Assembly: GCA_015056815.1 (NCBI GenBank)
Contig: SVFN01000005.1
Coordinates: 1 to 64,000, forward strand
Direction: 5' to 3'
DNA from: Lachnospiraceae bacterium
Lineage (GTDB): Bacteria; Bacillota; Clostridia; Lachnospirales; Lachnospiraceae
Length of the DNA stretch: 64,000 bases
Part shown: piece after piece, positions 26,531-35,877 of the stretch
Layout of the letters: each line of letters opens with the position of its first letter
How positions within the stretch are numbered: position 1 is the stretch's first letter
Translations under genes and position numbers: made by a program
Notes under the pieces: generated by a model
Databases searched by the model: none
Seen by the model: only the letters and a program-made list of their open reading frames with translations
Told to the model about the DNA's origin: nothing

Positions 26531-27712
26531 TCATTCGTCTGCCTGATCCGGCTTGCGGCTGCGGCGACGGTTGCCGTAATATCTTCCCTGATTGCCGGGG
26601 CGTTTCGGTCTGTCCGTCTTCTTGTCTTCCTCGCCTTGCGGCTTGTCCGTGCTGCGTTTTTCGCCGCCTGTTTGCTCAGCACCCGAGCGGTCATTGTTTT
26701 TCTGCAAACGTCCGCCTTCACGCCTGCGCCCGTCATGACTCTGTTTGCCGCGCTTTTTATTCTCGGCAGAGTCCTTATCATAATCAAGCTTCCTCACATG
26801 ATACTGGATATCCTCCAGAAGCTTGCGGTTGGCCGCAATAAGATCCGCCTGCAATCCGATCACAAAGGTAGTAAAGCCTAACATCATAAGAGTGCTGGCC
26901 AGAATCAGCGACTGCACATGTCCACTGCCGTTACCGCTAAAGAAAAATACCAGAAATGCCACACCGATGGCAAAACCGATGGTAAAGATGATCCCTCCGA
27001 TGATACTGAAAAACTTCAAGGGCTTATACATCATAAACGCCCGCAGGATCGTCACCATGGACTTCTTCACATAGCCCATCATGGAATTGAACAGTCTGGA
27101 AGGACGCAGCTCTCCGTTGGTCCGGATCGGTACACTGGTCTGGGCGATCTTGCGTCTCCCCGCCTGTATGATAGTCTCTAACGTATAGGTATATTCGTTG
27201 ATGACATTTAAATGCATGGCACCTTCCCTGCTGTAAGCGCGAAAGCCGCTGGGTGCATCCGGAATATCCGAATCGGACGCCACACGTACCGTCCAGCTTC
27301 CCAAGTGCTGCAGTTTTTTCTTGAGGGGCGAAAAATGTGCCGTATCATCAATAGGCCGCTCTCCGATCACAATATCTGTCTCACCGTTTAAGATCGGGCG
27401 GACAAGCTTCTCGATATCATCGCCGTTATACTGGTTATCTGCATCGGTATTGACAATGATGTCCGCACCATTTCTCAGGCAGGCATCAATACCTGCCATA
27501 AAGCCATAGGCAAGTCCTTTATTACGTTTGAAATTCACGACATAATTAACGCCCCAGTCCCTTGCCACCTGCACGGTATTATCCTTACTGCCGTCATTGA
27601 TGATCAGATATTCGATCTCATCAATACCGTCAATATGCCGCGGAAGATCGTTTAAGGCAATTTCCAAAGTCTCTGCTTCATTATAACAGGGTATCTGTAT
27701 GATCAGTTTCAC
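26531..27712 (-). CDS. Dolichol-phosphate-type GT2 glycosyltransferase with charged disordered tail
   Basis: A 393-residue protein. The GT2 domain (about 1-215) starts KLIIQIPCYNEAETLEIAL and carries the metal motif NTDADNQY. It resembles DPM1/GtrB-type enzymes that transfer a sugar to polyprenyl phosphate. Two C-terminal membrane segments follow (about 245-270 and 280-303). The last 75 or so residues are extremely rich in Arg, Lys, Glu, Asp, Asn and Gly and look disordered, ending RRRSRKPDQADE. I choose the GTG start at 27712 because AAGGAG lies eight bases before it and the domain begins right there. Product lipid-linked sugar could feed the GT-C membrane proteins upstream. Confidence 0.88.
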   Translation of the reverse strand: MKLIIQIPCYNEAETLEIALNDLPRHIDGIDEIEYLIINDGSKDNTVQVARDWGVNYVVNFKRNKGLAYGFMAGIDACLRNGADIIVNTDADNQYNGDDIEKLVRPILNGETDIVIGERPIDDTAHFSPLKKKLQHLGSWTVRVASDSDIPDAPSGFRAYSREGAMHLNVINEYTYTLETIIQAGRRKIAQTSVPIRTNGELRPSRLFNSMMGYVKKSMVTILRAFMMYKPLKFFSIIGGIIFTIGFAIGVAFLVFFFSGNGSGHVQSLILASTLMMLGFTTFVIGLQADLIAANRKLLEDIQYHVRKLDYDKDSAENKKRGKQSHDGRRREGGRLQKNNDRSGAEQTGGEKRSTDKPQGEEDKKTDRPKRPGNQGRYYGNRRRSRKPDQADE

Positions 27713-27839
27713 GATTCCATCTCCTTGATAGCTACCATCCCCCGGATCCTGCTTTTTGCCGCCTGTCCGGACAGATGTGATTTTATAAGATTTTCCACAA
27801 ATCCCCCAACCGGAAATTTGCATATATAATAGAGTATAT

Positions 27840-27888
27840 CGAAAAAGTGAGAAAATGACAAGTGTCTGTTTTTCTCACTTCGATTTTT
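27840..27888. terminator. Bidirectional terminator in the 27713-28112 gap
   Basis: AGTGAGAAAA (27846-27855) and TTTTCTCACT (27870-27879) form a perfect 10-bp stem with TTTTT-type runs on both sides. On the minus strand it would end the transcript of the pyruvyltransferase operon and its trailing remnant. Confidence 0.82.
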
Positions 27889-27918
27889 ACCTCACTATAT
27901 TACCTTTCTCTATATTTT

Positions 27919-28100
27919 CTATTTGATTTTTACCATAAGATCCTGTCCCTTTTTCTTCAGTAATTTCCGATAGGCTTTCTTCTTACTCTTTGGCACCTTG
28001 ATCACGGCTTTTTCCCCTTGCTGTTTGTCAGTTTTTAAATGCCACTCCGGTGAAGCAATATTTGCACTTGTCACAACATATATGTTTTTGTCAAGTATGA
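27919..28100 (-). pseudogene. C-terminal remnant of a secreted repeat protein
   Basis: On the minus strand an open frame without start codon reads, after GSIIILDKNIYVVTSAN, ASPEWHLKTDKQQGEKAVIK and then VPKSKKKAYRKLLKKKGQD, ending LMVKIK and TAG. The Lys-rich VPKSKKKAYRKLL tail is the usual C-terminus of large secreted leucine-rich-repeat or Ig-like proteins of Lachnospiraceae. No upstream coding part remains: the frame runs into the 3' end of the pyruvyltransferase gene. I read it as the leftover end of a deleted gene. Confidence 0.55.
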
Positions 28101-28112
28101 TTATTGATCCTT

Positions 28113-29378
28113 TTATCTTAGAATATCATCCAACACTTCTGAAATATAGCGGATATTGTCCGCAGAGCTTTTCATGACCGCATCATGATTCTTGTCAAGC
28201 TTTTCACGGATCTCCGCCTCATCTGCCATAAATTTGGTGAATTCCTCTTTCATCAGAGTAATATCCAGCTTTGAAAAATCCATGGCATACTGCCCCAGTT
28301 CAAACATATCCAGCACTTCCTGATATTTATGACTCCAGCCGATCAGAAGTACCGGCACCTTCTTTTGCAGCGCACCGATCATGGCATGGAAACGGGAAGC
28401 GATGAGCACGCGGCATTTCGCGATATAGGCACGGATCTCTTCCGCATCCATCTCTTTATGATACCAGCGCACCATGGTTTTATCGGAAAGTGCCTGATAG
28501 ATGGCATCTCCCACCATCAGGTCATTGTTGCGGGGCTTCTCACTGTTGATCCGCGCTGCATTGGCGATCATCAGAACCTTGTAGCCTTCCTCATTCAGAT
28601 ACCCGATCAGCTTGACCATGGTTCCCACATAATCGATATTCATCTTACGACATTTTTTCTGTACCACCGAACTGATGGAAAGTCCGACCACCTTATCATC
28701 ATAAAAGGGATCTTCCCTGCAGACACGATCCACCTCTTCATTCCACCTCTTGCTGTCCGCCATGGTAAAGGCTCCATCCGCACAGAGCTTCACATTCTTC
28801 GTCACACCGATCCCCGTCAGATTATCAAGCGTTCCCTGTCCCCTGGCAATGACTAACTTCAGCTTCGGAAGGATCCACTTCGCCAGGAAACGGTTCCAGC
28901 CGTTTTGGAAAGTACCCATGGCCTGCGAATATTTTACCACCGGAGTCCCTACCAGAAGCGGTACTGCCGCACAGACAAATGCATAGGTATTCATCACAAA
29001 TCCTCTACTGTCCACAAAGGAGATACCGGCCTCATCCACTACCAGATCGGTCTGTCTGTATGCCCTGATGATCCGGTTACACTCCAGGAGCTTGCGGAAC
29101 GGGAACAGCCAGATAAACAGCCGGTACATAATTGCCAGCGGAAACGCTATGAACAAAAGCTGTTCCGGCTTACAGCTCACAATATGGATAAAATCATAAG
29201 GTATCTGTTTCGCATCCTCCGTCGGATAAACGCTCATCAGATTGATCTGCAGCTTATCCCCGTATTTTTCATAAAGCTGTCTGATGGAGCTTTGCAGCAT
29301 GGCTGCCGCCCCTTTATTTCCACTGTAGCTTGCCGCCGTGATCGCGACAGTCACCGTATCCGTCTTTTTCTTTTTCAT
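28113..29378 (-). CDS. Polysaccharide pyruvyl transferase family protein
   Basis: A 421-residue member of the pyruvyltransferase family (CsaB/WcaK/ExoV type), which adds pyruvate ketals from phosphoenolpyruvate to glycan sugars. Features are the N-terminal TAASYSGNKGAAAMLQS glycine-rich loop, VVDEAGISFVDSRG, a central YSQAMGTF and the C-terminal LIASRFHAMIGAL motif with the conserved Arg-His. A GGAGGATAAAAGG site precedes the ATG. It is 52 bp downstream of a GT-C-like membrane protein on the same strand, the last intact gene before the terminator at 27840. Confidence 0.88.
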   Translation of the reverse strand: MKKKKTDTVTVAITAASYSGNKGAAAMLQSSIRQLYEKYGDKLQINLMSVYPTEDAKQIPYDFIHIVSCKPEQLLFIAFPLAIMYRLFIWLFPFRKLLECNRIIRAYRQTDLVVDEAGISFVDSRGFVMNTYAFVCAAVPLLVGTPVVKYSQAMGTFQNGWNRFLAKWILPKLKLVIARGQGTLDNLTGIGVTKNVKLCADGAFTMADSKRWNEEVDRVCREDPFYDDKVVGLSISSVVQKKCRKMNIDYVGTMVKLIGYLNEEGYKVLMIANAARINSEKPRNNDLMVGDAIYQALSDKTMVRWYHKEMDAEEIRAYIAKCRVLIASRFHAMIGALQKKVPVLLIGWSHKYQEVLDMFELGQYAMDFSKLDITLMKEEFTKFMADEAEIREKLDKNHDAVMKSSADNIRYISEVLDDILR

Positions 29379-29430
29379 CCTTTTATCCTCCTACCTCTCA
29401 TAACTATTCAGGTCATTTTCCAGACGTTTT

Positions 29431-31971
29431 CTACACCATTACCCACAGACTCGTATATTCCAGCAGGAAATAAATGAAATCACTGAATAAAAAGTAAACC
29501 GCCACCGCCACAATGAGCCAGTTGAGCTTCTTTCCGATCTGTCTGTCCCATTTACCGAGCACATGCACGATGCTAAAGGACAGGATCATCGCAACACACA
29601 GATAATATCTGCTCTGATAACTTCCCATATAACCGGTTTTGTAAAAGAAGTTCTTCATACCACGGAACATCTGTACTGTCGCCGTTGTGATGATCGCAAG
29701 ATAGGCACATCTTAAAAGTCCCTCTTTGGCGGATATCGCGAGGATCCCTTTTGCGTCTTTTTTCTCCTTCCTTGTCAGAATCCCGACAAACAAAAATGCC
29801 GGCAGAACCCATAGGCTCATCCGAAGCAAAAATCCCACACTGTCCTCAGATCCCATATGATGCAGGGATGCATGGGATACGATCCCGGTCCACTGGCCGC
29901 TGAATTTTTCCAGAAAGCGGGTCAGATATTTCGCCACGCTCCAGTCCTGTCTTTCCATAAATTCCACATAAAATTTAGGCTTATAATCTCCGCCGGCCGC
30001 CATGTCTTTGATACGAGGCTGGAGTTTTCCGGTCTGTAAATAAATCATGACAAAATAAAAGAGTGTCACGGCATAAATCGGAAGCGTCACAAGAAACTGC
30101 TTACAGAAGATTTCCCTGTATCCTTTTCGCACCAGGCAGTACCAGCCCACAAACATAACCGTCAGAAGTACCAGTACACAGCCTGCCGTCAGCTTACTTA
30201 AAAGTGAGAAGCACATGCCGACTGCCATCAGAAGGAACGTTCCGTAATTTCTCCTTTCCTCCGTAAACCTGAGTGCTCCGAGGAAAAACAGAGCGCATCC
30301 CAGAAGAGAAAGCACATCATTGTTGATCCCTGCCATTCCATAAGTCATCATGGGAATCCCCATAACAGTCGTCACATAAAACAGATGGAAATAAGGTCTG
30401 TCCTTTCGGATCCTGGTATATCCGATATACAAAGCCAGCGCGATCCCGATAAAGGCCAGTACATTAGAAAATGTCCGCAGTCTGTTTAAATCCAGCGTGA
30501 TCATATCTCCGTCAAACCTAAACGCTCCCGCAAGTCTTAAAATATGATAATAAAGCGGCGGGTGCCCCAGATAATTATACCGCGGCAGCTGCGCGAAATA
30601 GGCACTCGAACCATTGATCGCAAGTGCTCTCATATCAGAAAATATCGGAATGATCTTCCCGGTCTTTTGCAGGTATGCCACATATCCCACATGGTAACTC
30701 TCATCGGCAAATCCATGCACAAAGGTCTTATAAAACCAGATTTCAAACACATTCATTGCAAAAGTGATCCCGTACATTCCCGTTAGCAAAAGCTTCTGTA
30801 CCATTTTCCCGCATACGCCGAAAAGGATTGCACATAAGATTACCAGGTTGCAAAGCACTGAATAAAGGATCAGCCACGCCGCCCTGTCGATCGTGATCCC
30901 CGAGATTTTTACGCTAAGACCGATCACTCCAATATCCGCGTCATTCTCATCTGTCACCCGTATCCGGCACAAAGCTCCGTTATAACGTTTCTTCAGAGGC
31001 AGCTTCAGATGATCTGCTTCTGCAAGAATCGTCTTATCGATCGAGGTCTGTATCAGCACATCCCCGCTTTCGGATAAAACGGTAAACTTTAAGATCTTCG
31101 CAGCAAATGCCGCCTCATTCTCAGCGTCGATCTCCGCGATCTGTACATTCAAAGTCTTAAGGCCATTGGGAAGCTTATGGATCACAAATTCCTCTGTATC
31201 CTCCGCAAGCTGACAGGTCTGTGGGTCCTTGCTGTCATAGACGATCACATCTTCCGCATTTCTGAGTACATACCAGCCAAAAAAGAACTGGATCAATACA
31301 CTGACCGCCAGAGCGTTTACAAAACGTTTCCGGCGTTTCTTCTTCTCGTCTATTCCCTCAAACAAAAGACCGCTCCACAAAAGGATCCCTGCCGTCAGAA
31401 CGATGGCAGAAACCGCCAGCTTGAAATACCAGAAGTTTTGAACGATCCTTCGATACTTCGCTGCTCCTTTTTCCGACAGTACAAAGTACGGGTCTGCGCC
31501 AGTGATATCAAAGTGAAGGCCATCCTCCTGTACGCTGACATTTGTCACATCATTCATCTGCGAAGCGTCTGCCAGATCCTGTGCCGTAAGAGAACCGATG
31601 ACATAATCCTCTTTGGAAAACTCTCCACTGTAAAAAACGATATCCGGCAAAACCTGCTGTCCGCTTAAGTCCTCGATATCGATCCGCACCGCTGACGCTT
31701 TATAAAAATCCGGATTGATCTTAAACAGCTTCCATCCGTCCTGATCAAGCTGCGTGACGCTGTCTTCTTCATTGATCCCGTTTCCGATATCAAAAAAGAA
31801 TTTGACATGATCCCCGTCTTTGATCCTGGCCGACACCTGCACTGCCGGAAGGTAAGATAACCAGATCAGTGCTATGACAAGAGCTGTCAGAAGAAGGCAG
31901 ACTGTTGCTTTCTGTTTTTTTATAAAGGCTGTGATTTTCTCAAATTTTGCTGCCACGTTCTTACCTCTCAT
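29431..31971 (-). CDS. Large GT-C-type membrane glycosyltransferase
   Basis: An 846-residue polytopic membrane protein. After the first membrane segment there is an extracytoplasmic beta-rich domain (about residues 48-180), a second segment (about 190-205), another extracytoplasmic part (about 225-345), and then a block of about 11 membrane segments. The acidic FADESYHVGYVAY motif and HPPLYYHILR fit a PMT/ArnT-like GT-C enzyme that uses a polyprenyl-phosphate sugar. The first ATG overlaps the preceding gene by 11 bp; a GTG five codons later (31954-31956) has GAGAGG seven bases upstream and may be the true start. Confidence 0.8.
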   Translation of the reverse strand: MRGKNVAAKFEKITAFIKKQKATVCLLLTALVIALIWLSYLPAVQVSARIKDGDHVKFFFDIGNGINEEDSVTQLDQDGWKLFKINPDFYKASAVRIDIEDLSGQQVLPDIVFYSGEFSKEDYVIGSLTAQDLADASQMNDVTNVSVQEDGLHFDITGADPYFVLSEKGAAKYRRIVQNFWYFKLAVSAIVLTAGILLWSGLLFEGIDEKKKRRKRFVNALAVSVLIQFFFGWYVLRNAEDVIVYDSKDPQTCQLAEDTEEFVIHKLPNGLKTLNVQIAEIDAENEAAFAAKILKFTVLSESGDVLIQTSIDKTILAEADHLKLPLKKRYNGALCRIRVTDENDADIGVIGLSVKISGITIDRAAWLILYSVLCNLVILCAILFGVCGKMVQKLLLTGMYGITFAMNVFEIWFYKTFVHGFADESYHVGYVAYLQKTGKIIPIFSDMRALAINGSSAYFAQLPRYNYLGHPPLYYHILRLAGAFRFDGDMITLDLNRLRTFSNVLAFIGIALALYIGYTRIRKDRPYFHLFYVTTVMGIPMMTYGMAGINNDVLSLLGCALFFLGALRFTEERRNYGTFLLMAVGMCFSLLSKLTAGCVLVLLTVMFVGWYCLVRKGYREIFCKQFLVTLPIYAVTLFYFVMIYLQTGKLQPRIKDMAAGGDYKPKFYVEFMERQDWSVAKYLTRFLEKFSGQWTGIVSHASLHHMGSEDSVGFLLRMSLWVLPAFLFVGILTRKEKKDAKGILAISAKEGLLRCAYLAIITTATVQMFRGMKNFFYKTGYMGSYQSRYYLCVAMILSFSIVHVLGKWDRQIGKKLNWLIVAVAVYFLFSDFIYFLLEYTSLWVMV

Positions 31972-34066
31972 CCGTCAGCTTTTTTGTTATCTTTCGCACT
32001 TTGACCGGAAGATACTCATAATTTACCCAAAGAGTCAGCACGCCGAAGAGCTGATACATCAGATAGGAACTGCACAGATAGAAATCCCTGCCATTGGAAT
32101 TGATCGCCTCGGCATAACGATAGGTGACACCTCCCGTCACCAGGATAAAGCTCAAGAACACTCCGGTAATGATCAGCCACAGTTCCCTTAAAAATGCCTT
32201 CTCCTTCTTGTCTCTCTTTGAAAAGAATCCACACAGGGTAAGACGCACATAAGCGACCATGACCAGCACAAACAGCGGGATCGCAAGAACCCGGATCACT
32301 TTCAGTAAAGCCGTGTCGATCAATGCGGTCATGCCGCCCTCTCCGGAAAGTGCGTCCGGCATACTGGTAATTCCTGCTTTATCAAAGCAGAACGCATAAC
32401 GGTCATTCTCTTTAGAGACCGGAGTCAGCTGCCAGAGGTCAAAGGAATCCACTTCCTCCTCATTGATATAAATGTGCAGTGTCATCGCTTTATCATATTT
32501 AAAATCCAGTGCCTCCTTAAAGCGGCACTCTCTGGCATTCTCATAAATAATGCCCTGATTGATATAATGCTCAAATACATCATTGCTGGAGATATTGCTT
32601 GCAAATTCCTTGACGGAACCATCCTCATATTCCAGCACAAACCGCATCTTTTCCCCGTCCACTTTTGAGAACCCGAATCCTGCCACATCAAAGGTCTCCT
32701 CCGGCGGATAAATAGCCAGATCATTCGTCATGATCTCAAAATTACGGATCGTTTTAGCTTTGCCGCTGCTGGTTAAAACCCCGGCCTCCATTCTCTCCCA
32801 AGTCACCACCCATTTGAGGCTCTCTACAAACTTCGGGATCAGCACATCGGGATTGGCTCCCTTTTTCCCCAACAGATACGAAACCGAATACAGCCCCTCT
32901 TTTGTCGGCAGTCTGCCGTCCTCCATGGCCGCCTTGATCTCCTCCTTAACCTGCCTGCAAAATGCTTCTTTCTCAACCGCATTCTGATAATGACCTGCTT
33001 TGTCCAGTGCATCCCGCAGTGCATATGTGATATAGCCACCCGCGATCTCCCCGTTTTCCATCGTCCAGCCGCTGTTATACATGCCATCGATCTGCTTTTG
33101 CATACTCTGCAGGCTCGGGCTCTGCGCTACGATCTTATCCATCGTCGCATGCGTCAGATTGACAAATTCATATTCATCCTCAGACTCCACCGCATACATC
33201 GTACTCATCAGCTTCCCAAATTCCGAATCGTTCATCTCACTGTCCGTATACACCCCGTAGTAGCGGTAATTCTGCCATTTTACCCAGTGGTTTCCCAACA
33301 GAGCCAGAACAACGGGAAGGATCAGACAGCAGACTCTGAAAAGATGTTTTTTCGCAAAAAAAGCCTTCCATGTCCCATTCTTTTTCTCTCTGCACATATC
33401 TGCAACCACATAAAAAAGAGCAACCAGAAGGGCGCAAGCAAAAAAAGGTAAAAGCCAGATGGAATCCTCTCTCATGTTCCAGAAAAAAAAGAAGGAAAAA
33501 CCACTCCCCAAAGACCATCCCAGGAGTTCATACCACACGGTCTCTTTCCCCCGTATCGCAAAATACAACCCCAGAAGTGTTGCCACGACCAAAGTGATCG
33601 CCGCAGGCATTACCGCCATACGGTAAACGCGCTGCACAAACATGGAATGGAGCATGATCGGCGAATACAAGAGTGCCGCGAATACAACAAATTTCGCTTC
33701 CCTCTTATTGAGCACCTGCCGAAGCGCCAGGAGCAGTAAAAGAACCGATGCCAGGTAAAACAGGATCACACTGAGTCTGAACGAAAGATTCAGCTTGTGG
33801 ATGAATGCCAGATAGATGGCAAACATCGGCCGCTTTAACAGTGTTTTTTTATCAAACTCTCCCAGCCACTGTCCGTTTGACAGATTCATGGCCAGACGGA
33901 TGAACAGATTGTCATCATAAGCACTGTCCCCGATCACATAGATCGGAAGTCCCATCGTCAAAAAAACCTTGACCAGCACGAGCACTGCTCCGACCGCGAT
34001 CAGACGTCCGCCCTTTGTATTCTTATTTACTTCTTCTTTTTTATCCACGATCTCATTTTGCGGCAT
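31961..34066 (-). CDS. Large GT-C-like membrane protein
   Basis: A 701-residue polytopic membrane protein. A basic N-terminal tail precedes the first hydrophobic segment (about 24-42), directly followed by GDSAYDDNLFIRLA, which places an Asp-Asp pair in the first outer loop as in GT-C glycosyltransferases. About eight further segments, a long extracytoplasmic region (about 290-560) and two C-terminal segments follow. I cannot assign a named family; the neighbours at 29431 and 34116 share the same architecture type. It is probably one of three membrane transferases that decorate the exported polymer. Confidence 0.72.
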   Translation of the reverse strand: MPQNEIVDKKEEVNKNTKGGRLIAVGAVLVLVKVFLTMGLPIYVIGDSAYDDNLFIRLAMNLSNGQWLGEFDKKTLLKRPMFAIYLAFIHKLNLSFRLSVILFYLASVLLLLLALRQVLNKREAKFVVFAALLYSPIMLHSMFVQRVYRMAVMPAAITLVVATLLGLYFAIRGKETVWYELLGWSLGSGFSFFFFWNMREDSIWLLPFFACALLVALFYVVADMCREKKNGTWKAFFAKKHLFRVCCLILPVVLALLGNHWVKWQNYRYYGVYTDSEMNDSEFGKLMSTMYAVESEDEYEFVNLTHATMDKIVAQSPSLQSMQKQIDGMYNSGWTMENGEIAGGYITYALRDALDKAGHYQNAVEKEAFCRQVKEEIKAAMEDGRLPTKEGLYSVSYLLGKKGANPDVLIPKFVESLKWVVTWERMEAGVLTSSGKAKTIRNFEIMTNDLAIYPPEETFDVAGFGFSKVDGEKMRFVLEYEDGSVKEFASNISSNDVFEHYINQGIIYENARECRFKEALDFKYDKAMTLHIYINEEEVDSFDLWQLTPVSKENDRYAFCFDKAGITSMPDALSGEGGMTALIDTALLKVIRVLAIPLFVLVMVAYVRLTLCGFFSKRDKKEKAFLRELWLIITGVFLSFILVTGGVTYRYAEAINSNGRDFYLCSSYLMYQLFGVLTLWVNYEYLPVKVRKITKKLTDER

Positions 34067-34115
34067 TTTTTCTTCCTTTATCTTCCATTCTTAACTAAAC
34101 AGTATACCAAGATTC

Positions 34116-35864
34116 TCATTTCGTGACAAGCATCAGTGTGTTTTGAGCACCCTTGCGGTCAAAAGTACCCACCACCTTCACAATATGCGCGGCATCGTAT
34201 TTTTCCGGCATGTCCGTTACCACATAGTACGCTTCCCCATCCTGTATCTTTTCAAACTTGGTCGTAAACTTCACATAATGGTGATTGCCATAAAACTTGA
34301 CACACCATTTTTCCCAGTTGATGCCCGTAGCATCTTCTGTCATATCAAAATAAAGCCGGACCAGATCTTCCCTTGGTTGTGGTGTCTCAACGATCGGAGG
34401 AAATTCCGACGCCAAAAGCTCATTCATCTTTGCGATCGAGGCAGACCCTTTCTCCTCGCGAAAATTCGTCATGACTTTAATATAATCGGTCGTCCCTGCT
34501 GCCTCAAACAAAAGCAAGCCGATAAAACAAGCAAAAAGACTGTATTTTTTCCATTTTGAAAATCCCACAAAGTGGATCAGCAACATCACTCCGATCCCCA
34601 CCAGAAGATACGGTACCCGGTACATCACATATTTATAACCCTCCATGGCACCCTTGAAATTCAAGAACTGCTCCGCACTTCCCTGATAGAGTGCTCCTCC
34701 GATCTGCCCGATGTCTGCAATGTAGCTGAGGCTTGCAAGAACTATGCTGAAAATGGACAAAATTCCCGTAAGCCGGACATTTCCTGACGCAGCGTCTTTC
34801 TCTCCGTCTTCCCCATACTTTGTCACAAAAGCCAACAGTATGAACAGGATCGGAAAACACATGAGGTAGCGTCCCATAATGCGTGAAAACACCGGCCAGT
34901 TGTAAGCGACTCTGAAGGAATGTCTTGTCACCGCCACAAAAAAAGCACCCGAGAGTCCTGCGATCAGAACCCAGAGCTGATTATAGCGGCCGGTCAGTTT
35001 CTTGCGGTCAAGCTTTCCTATGCTTGCCAGTAACGTCGGGAGTACCGGTACTGCCAGTAACACAAAGTAACACAGATACAAAACAGCGGTAAGGATCAGT
35101 CTTGACGTGGTAAGCTGCTCCGGATTCGTCTTGCCTGCGATCCCAAATCCAAGGATTTCCTTAAACGGTACGTTCCTATAATTGATCAGGATCCAGGGCA
35201 GATACGTTACCCCCATGACAGTCACGATCAGGCAGCCTCTGCTAAGAAGTTTCCCAAAACCTGTCCCCTCATCCAGCCCTTTCATCAGCCAGACAAGTGC
35301 AAATACCGGAATCGTCACAATGCTGATATAACGTGACAGGCATAAAAACGCCAGAAAAAAACCAATCAGAATATCCCCCATAACCGGATGTTTCTCGTAT
35401 TTTCTGAGTACTAGCCACAGCTCCAGAAACAGAAGCGGGAAAAAGATATTCTCACTCAGGATCATCGTCGGCATGATGAAATGAAACGGGATCACACACC
35501 CGATCAGCATACAGCATATGCTTTTTCTGCGATCCAGATACAATCGGGGGATCAGGTACAGAAATACCGGCACCACAGAAGAATACAGAATATTCAACAC
35601 CAACATTGCCGTATACCAGTGTTGTCCAAAGAAAAAAGCCGGTGCAAGCATCAGGGGATATCCCGGAGGATAATGCGTCTCCAACTGCCTGCCAAGTGTA
35701 AACCACTGAAAACTGTACTTTTTATAAAGTGCCTCATCTCCAAAGGAGATCGGTCCGGAAGACAGCGGCAATATCACACACAGCTTAAAAAGCAGAAGGA
35801 CCACAAATGCTGCTATTACAGGAGAGTATTCTTTTTTTATCCACGTTTGCAGCTTTTCTTTCAC
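34116..35864 (-). CDS. GT-C-type membrane glycosyltransferase (GT39/ArnT-like)
   Basis: A 582-residue protein with about 11 membrane segments in the first 460 residues and a soluble extracytoplasmic C-terminal part. GDEALYKKYSFQW after the first segment provides the catalytic-type acidic residue, and HYPPGYPLM is the next conserved loop, both typical of the PMT/ArnT superfamily. I start at the GTG at 35864, with AAGGAG six bases before it; the longer frame would overlap the flippase-like gene upstream. The gap to that gene is then 13 bp, consistent with one operon. Confidence 0.82.
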   Translation of the reverse strand: MKEKLQTWIKKEYSPVIAAFVVLLLFKLCVILPLSSGPISFGDEALYKKYSFQWFTLGRQLETHYPPGYPLMLAPAFFFGQHWYTAMLVLNILYSSVVPVFLYLIPRLYLDRRKSICCMLIGCVIPFHFIMPTMILSENIFFPLLFLELWLVLRKYEKHPVMGDILIGFFLAFLCLSRYISIVTIPVFALVWLMKGLDEGTGFGKLLSRGCLIVTVMGVTYLPWILINYRNVPFKEILGFGIAGKTNPEQLTTSRLILTAVLYLCYFVLLAVPVLPTLLASIGKLDRKKLTGRYNQLWVLIAGLSGAFFVAVTRHSFRVAYNWPVFSRIMGRYLMCFPILFILLAFVTKYGEDGEKDAASGNVRLTGILSIFSIVLASLSYIADIGQIGGALYQGSAEQFLNFKGAMEGYKYVMYRVPYLLVGIGVMLLIHFVGFSKWKKYSLFACFIGLLLFEAAGTTDYIKVMTNFREEKGSASIAKMNELLASEFPPIVETPQPREDLVRLYFDMTEDATGINWEKWCVKFYGNHHYVKFTTKFEKIQDGEAYYVVTDMPEKYDAAHIVKVVGTFDRKGAQNTLMLVTK

Positions 35865-35877
35865 GCTGTTCTCCTTT

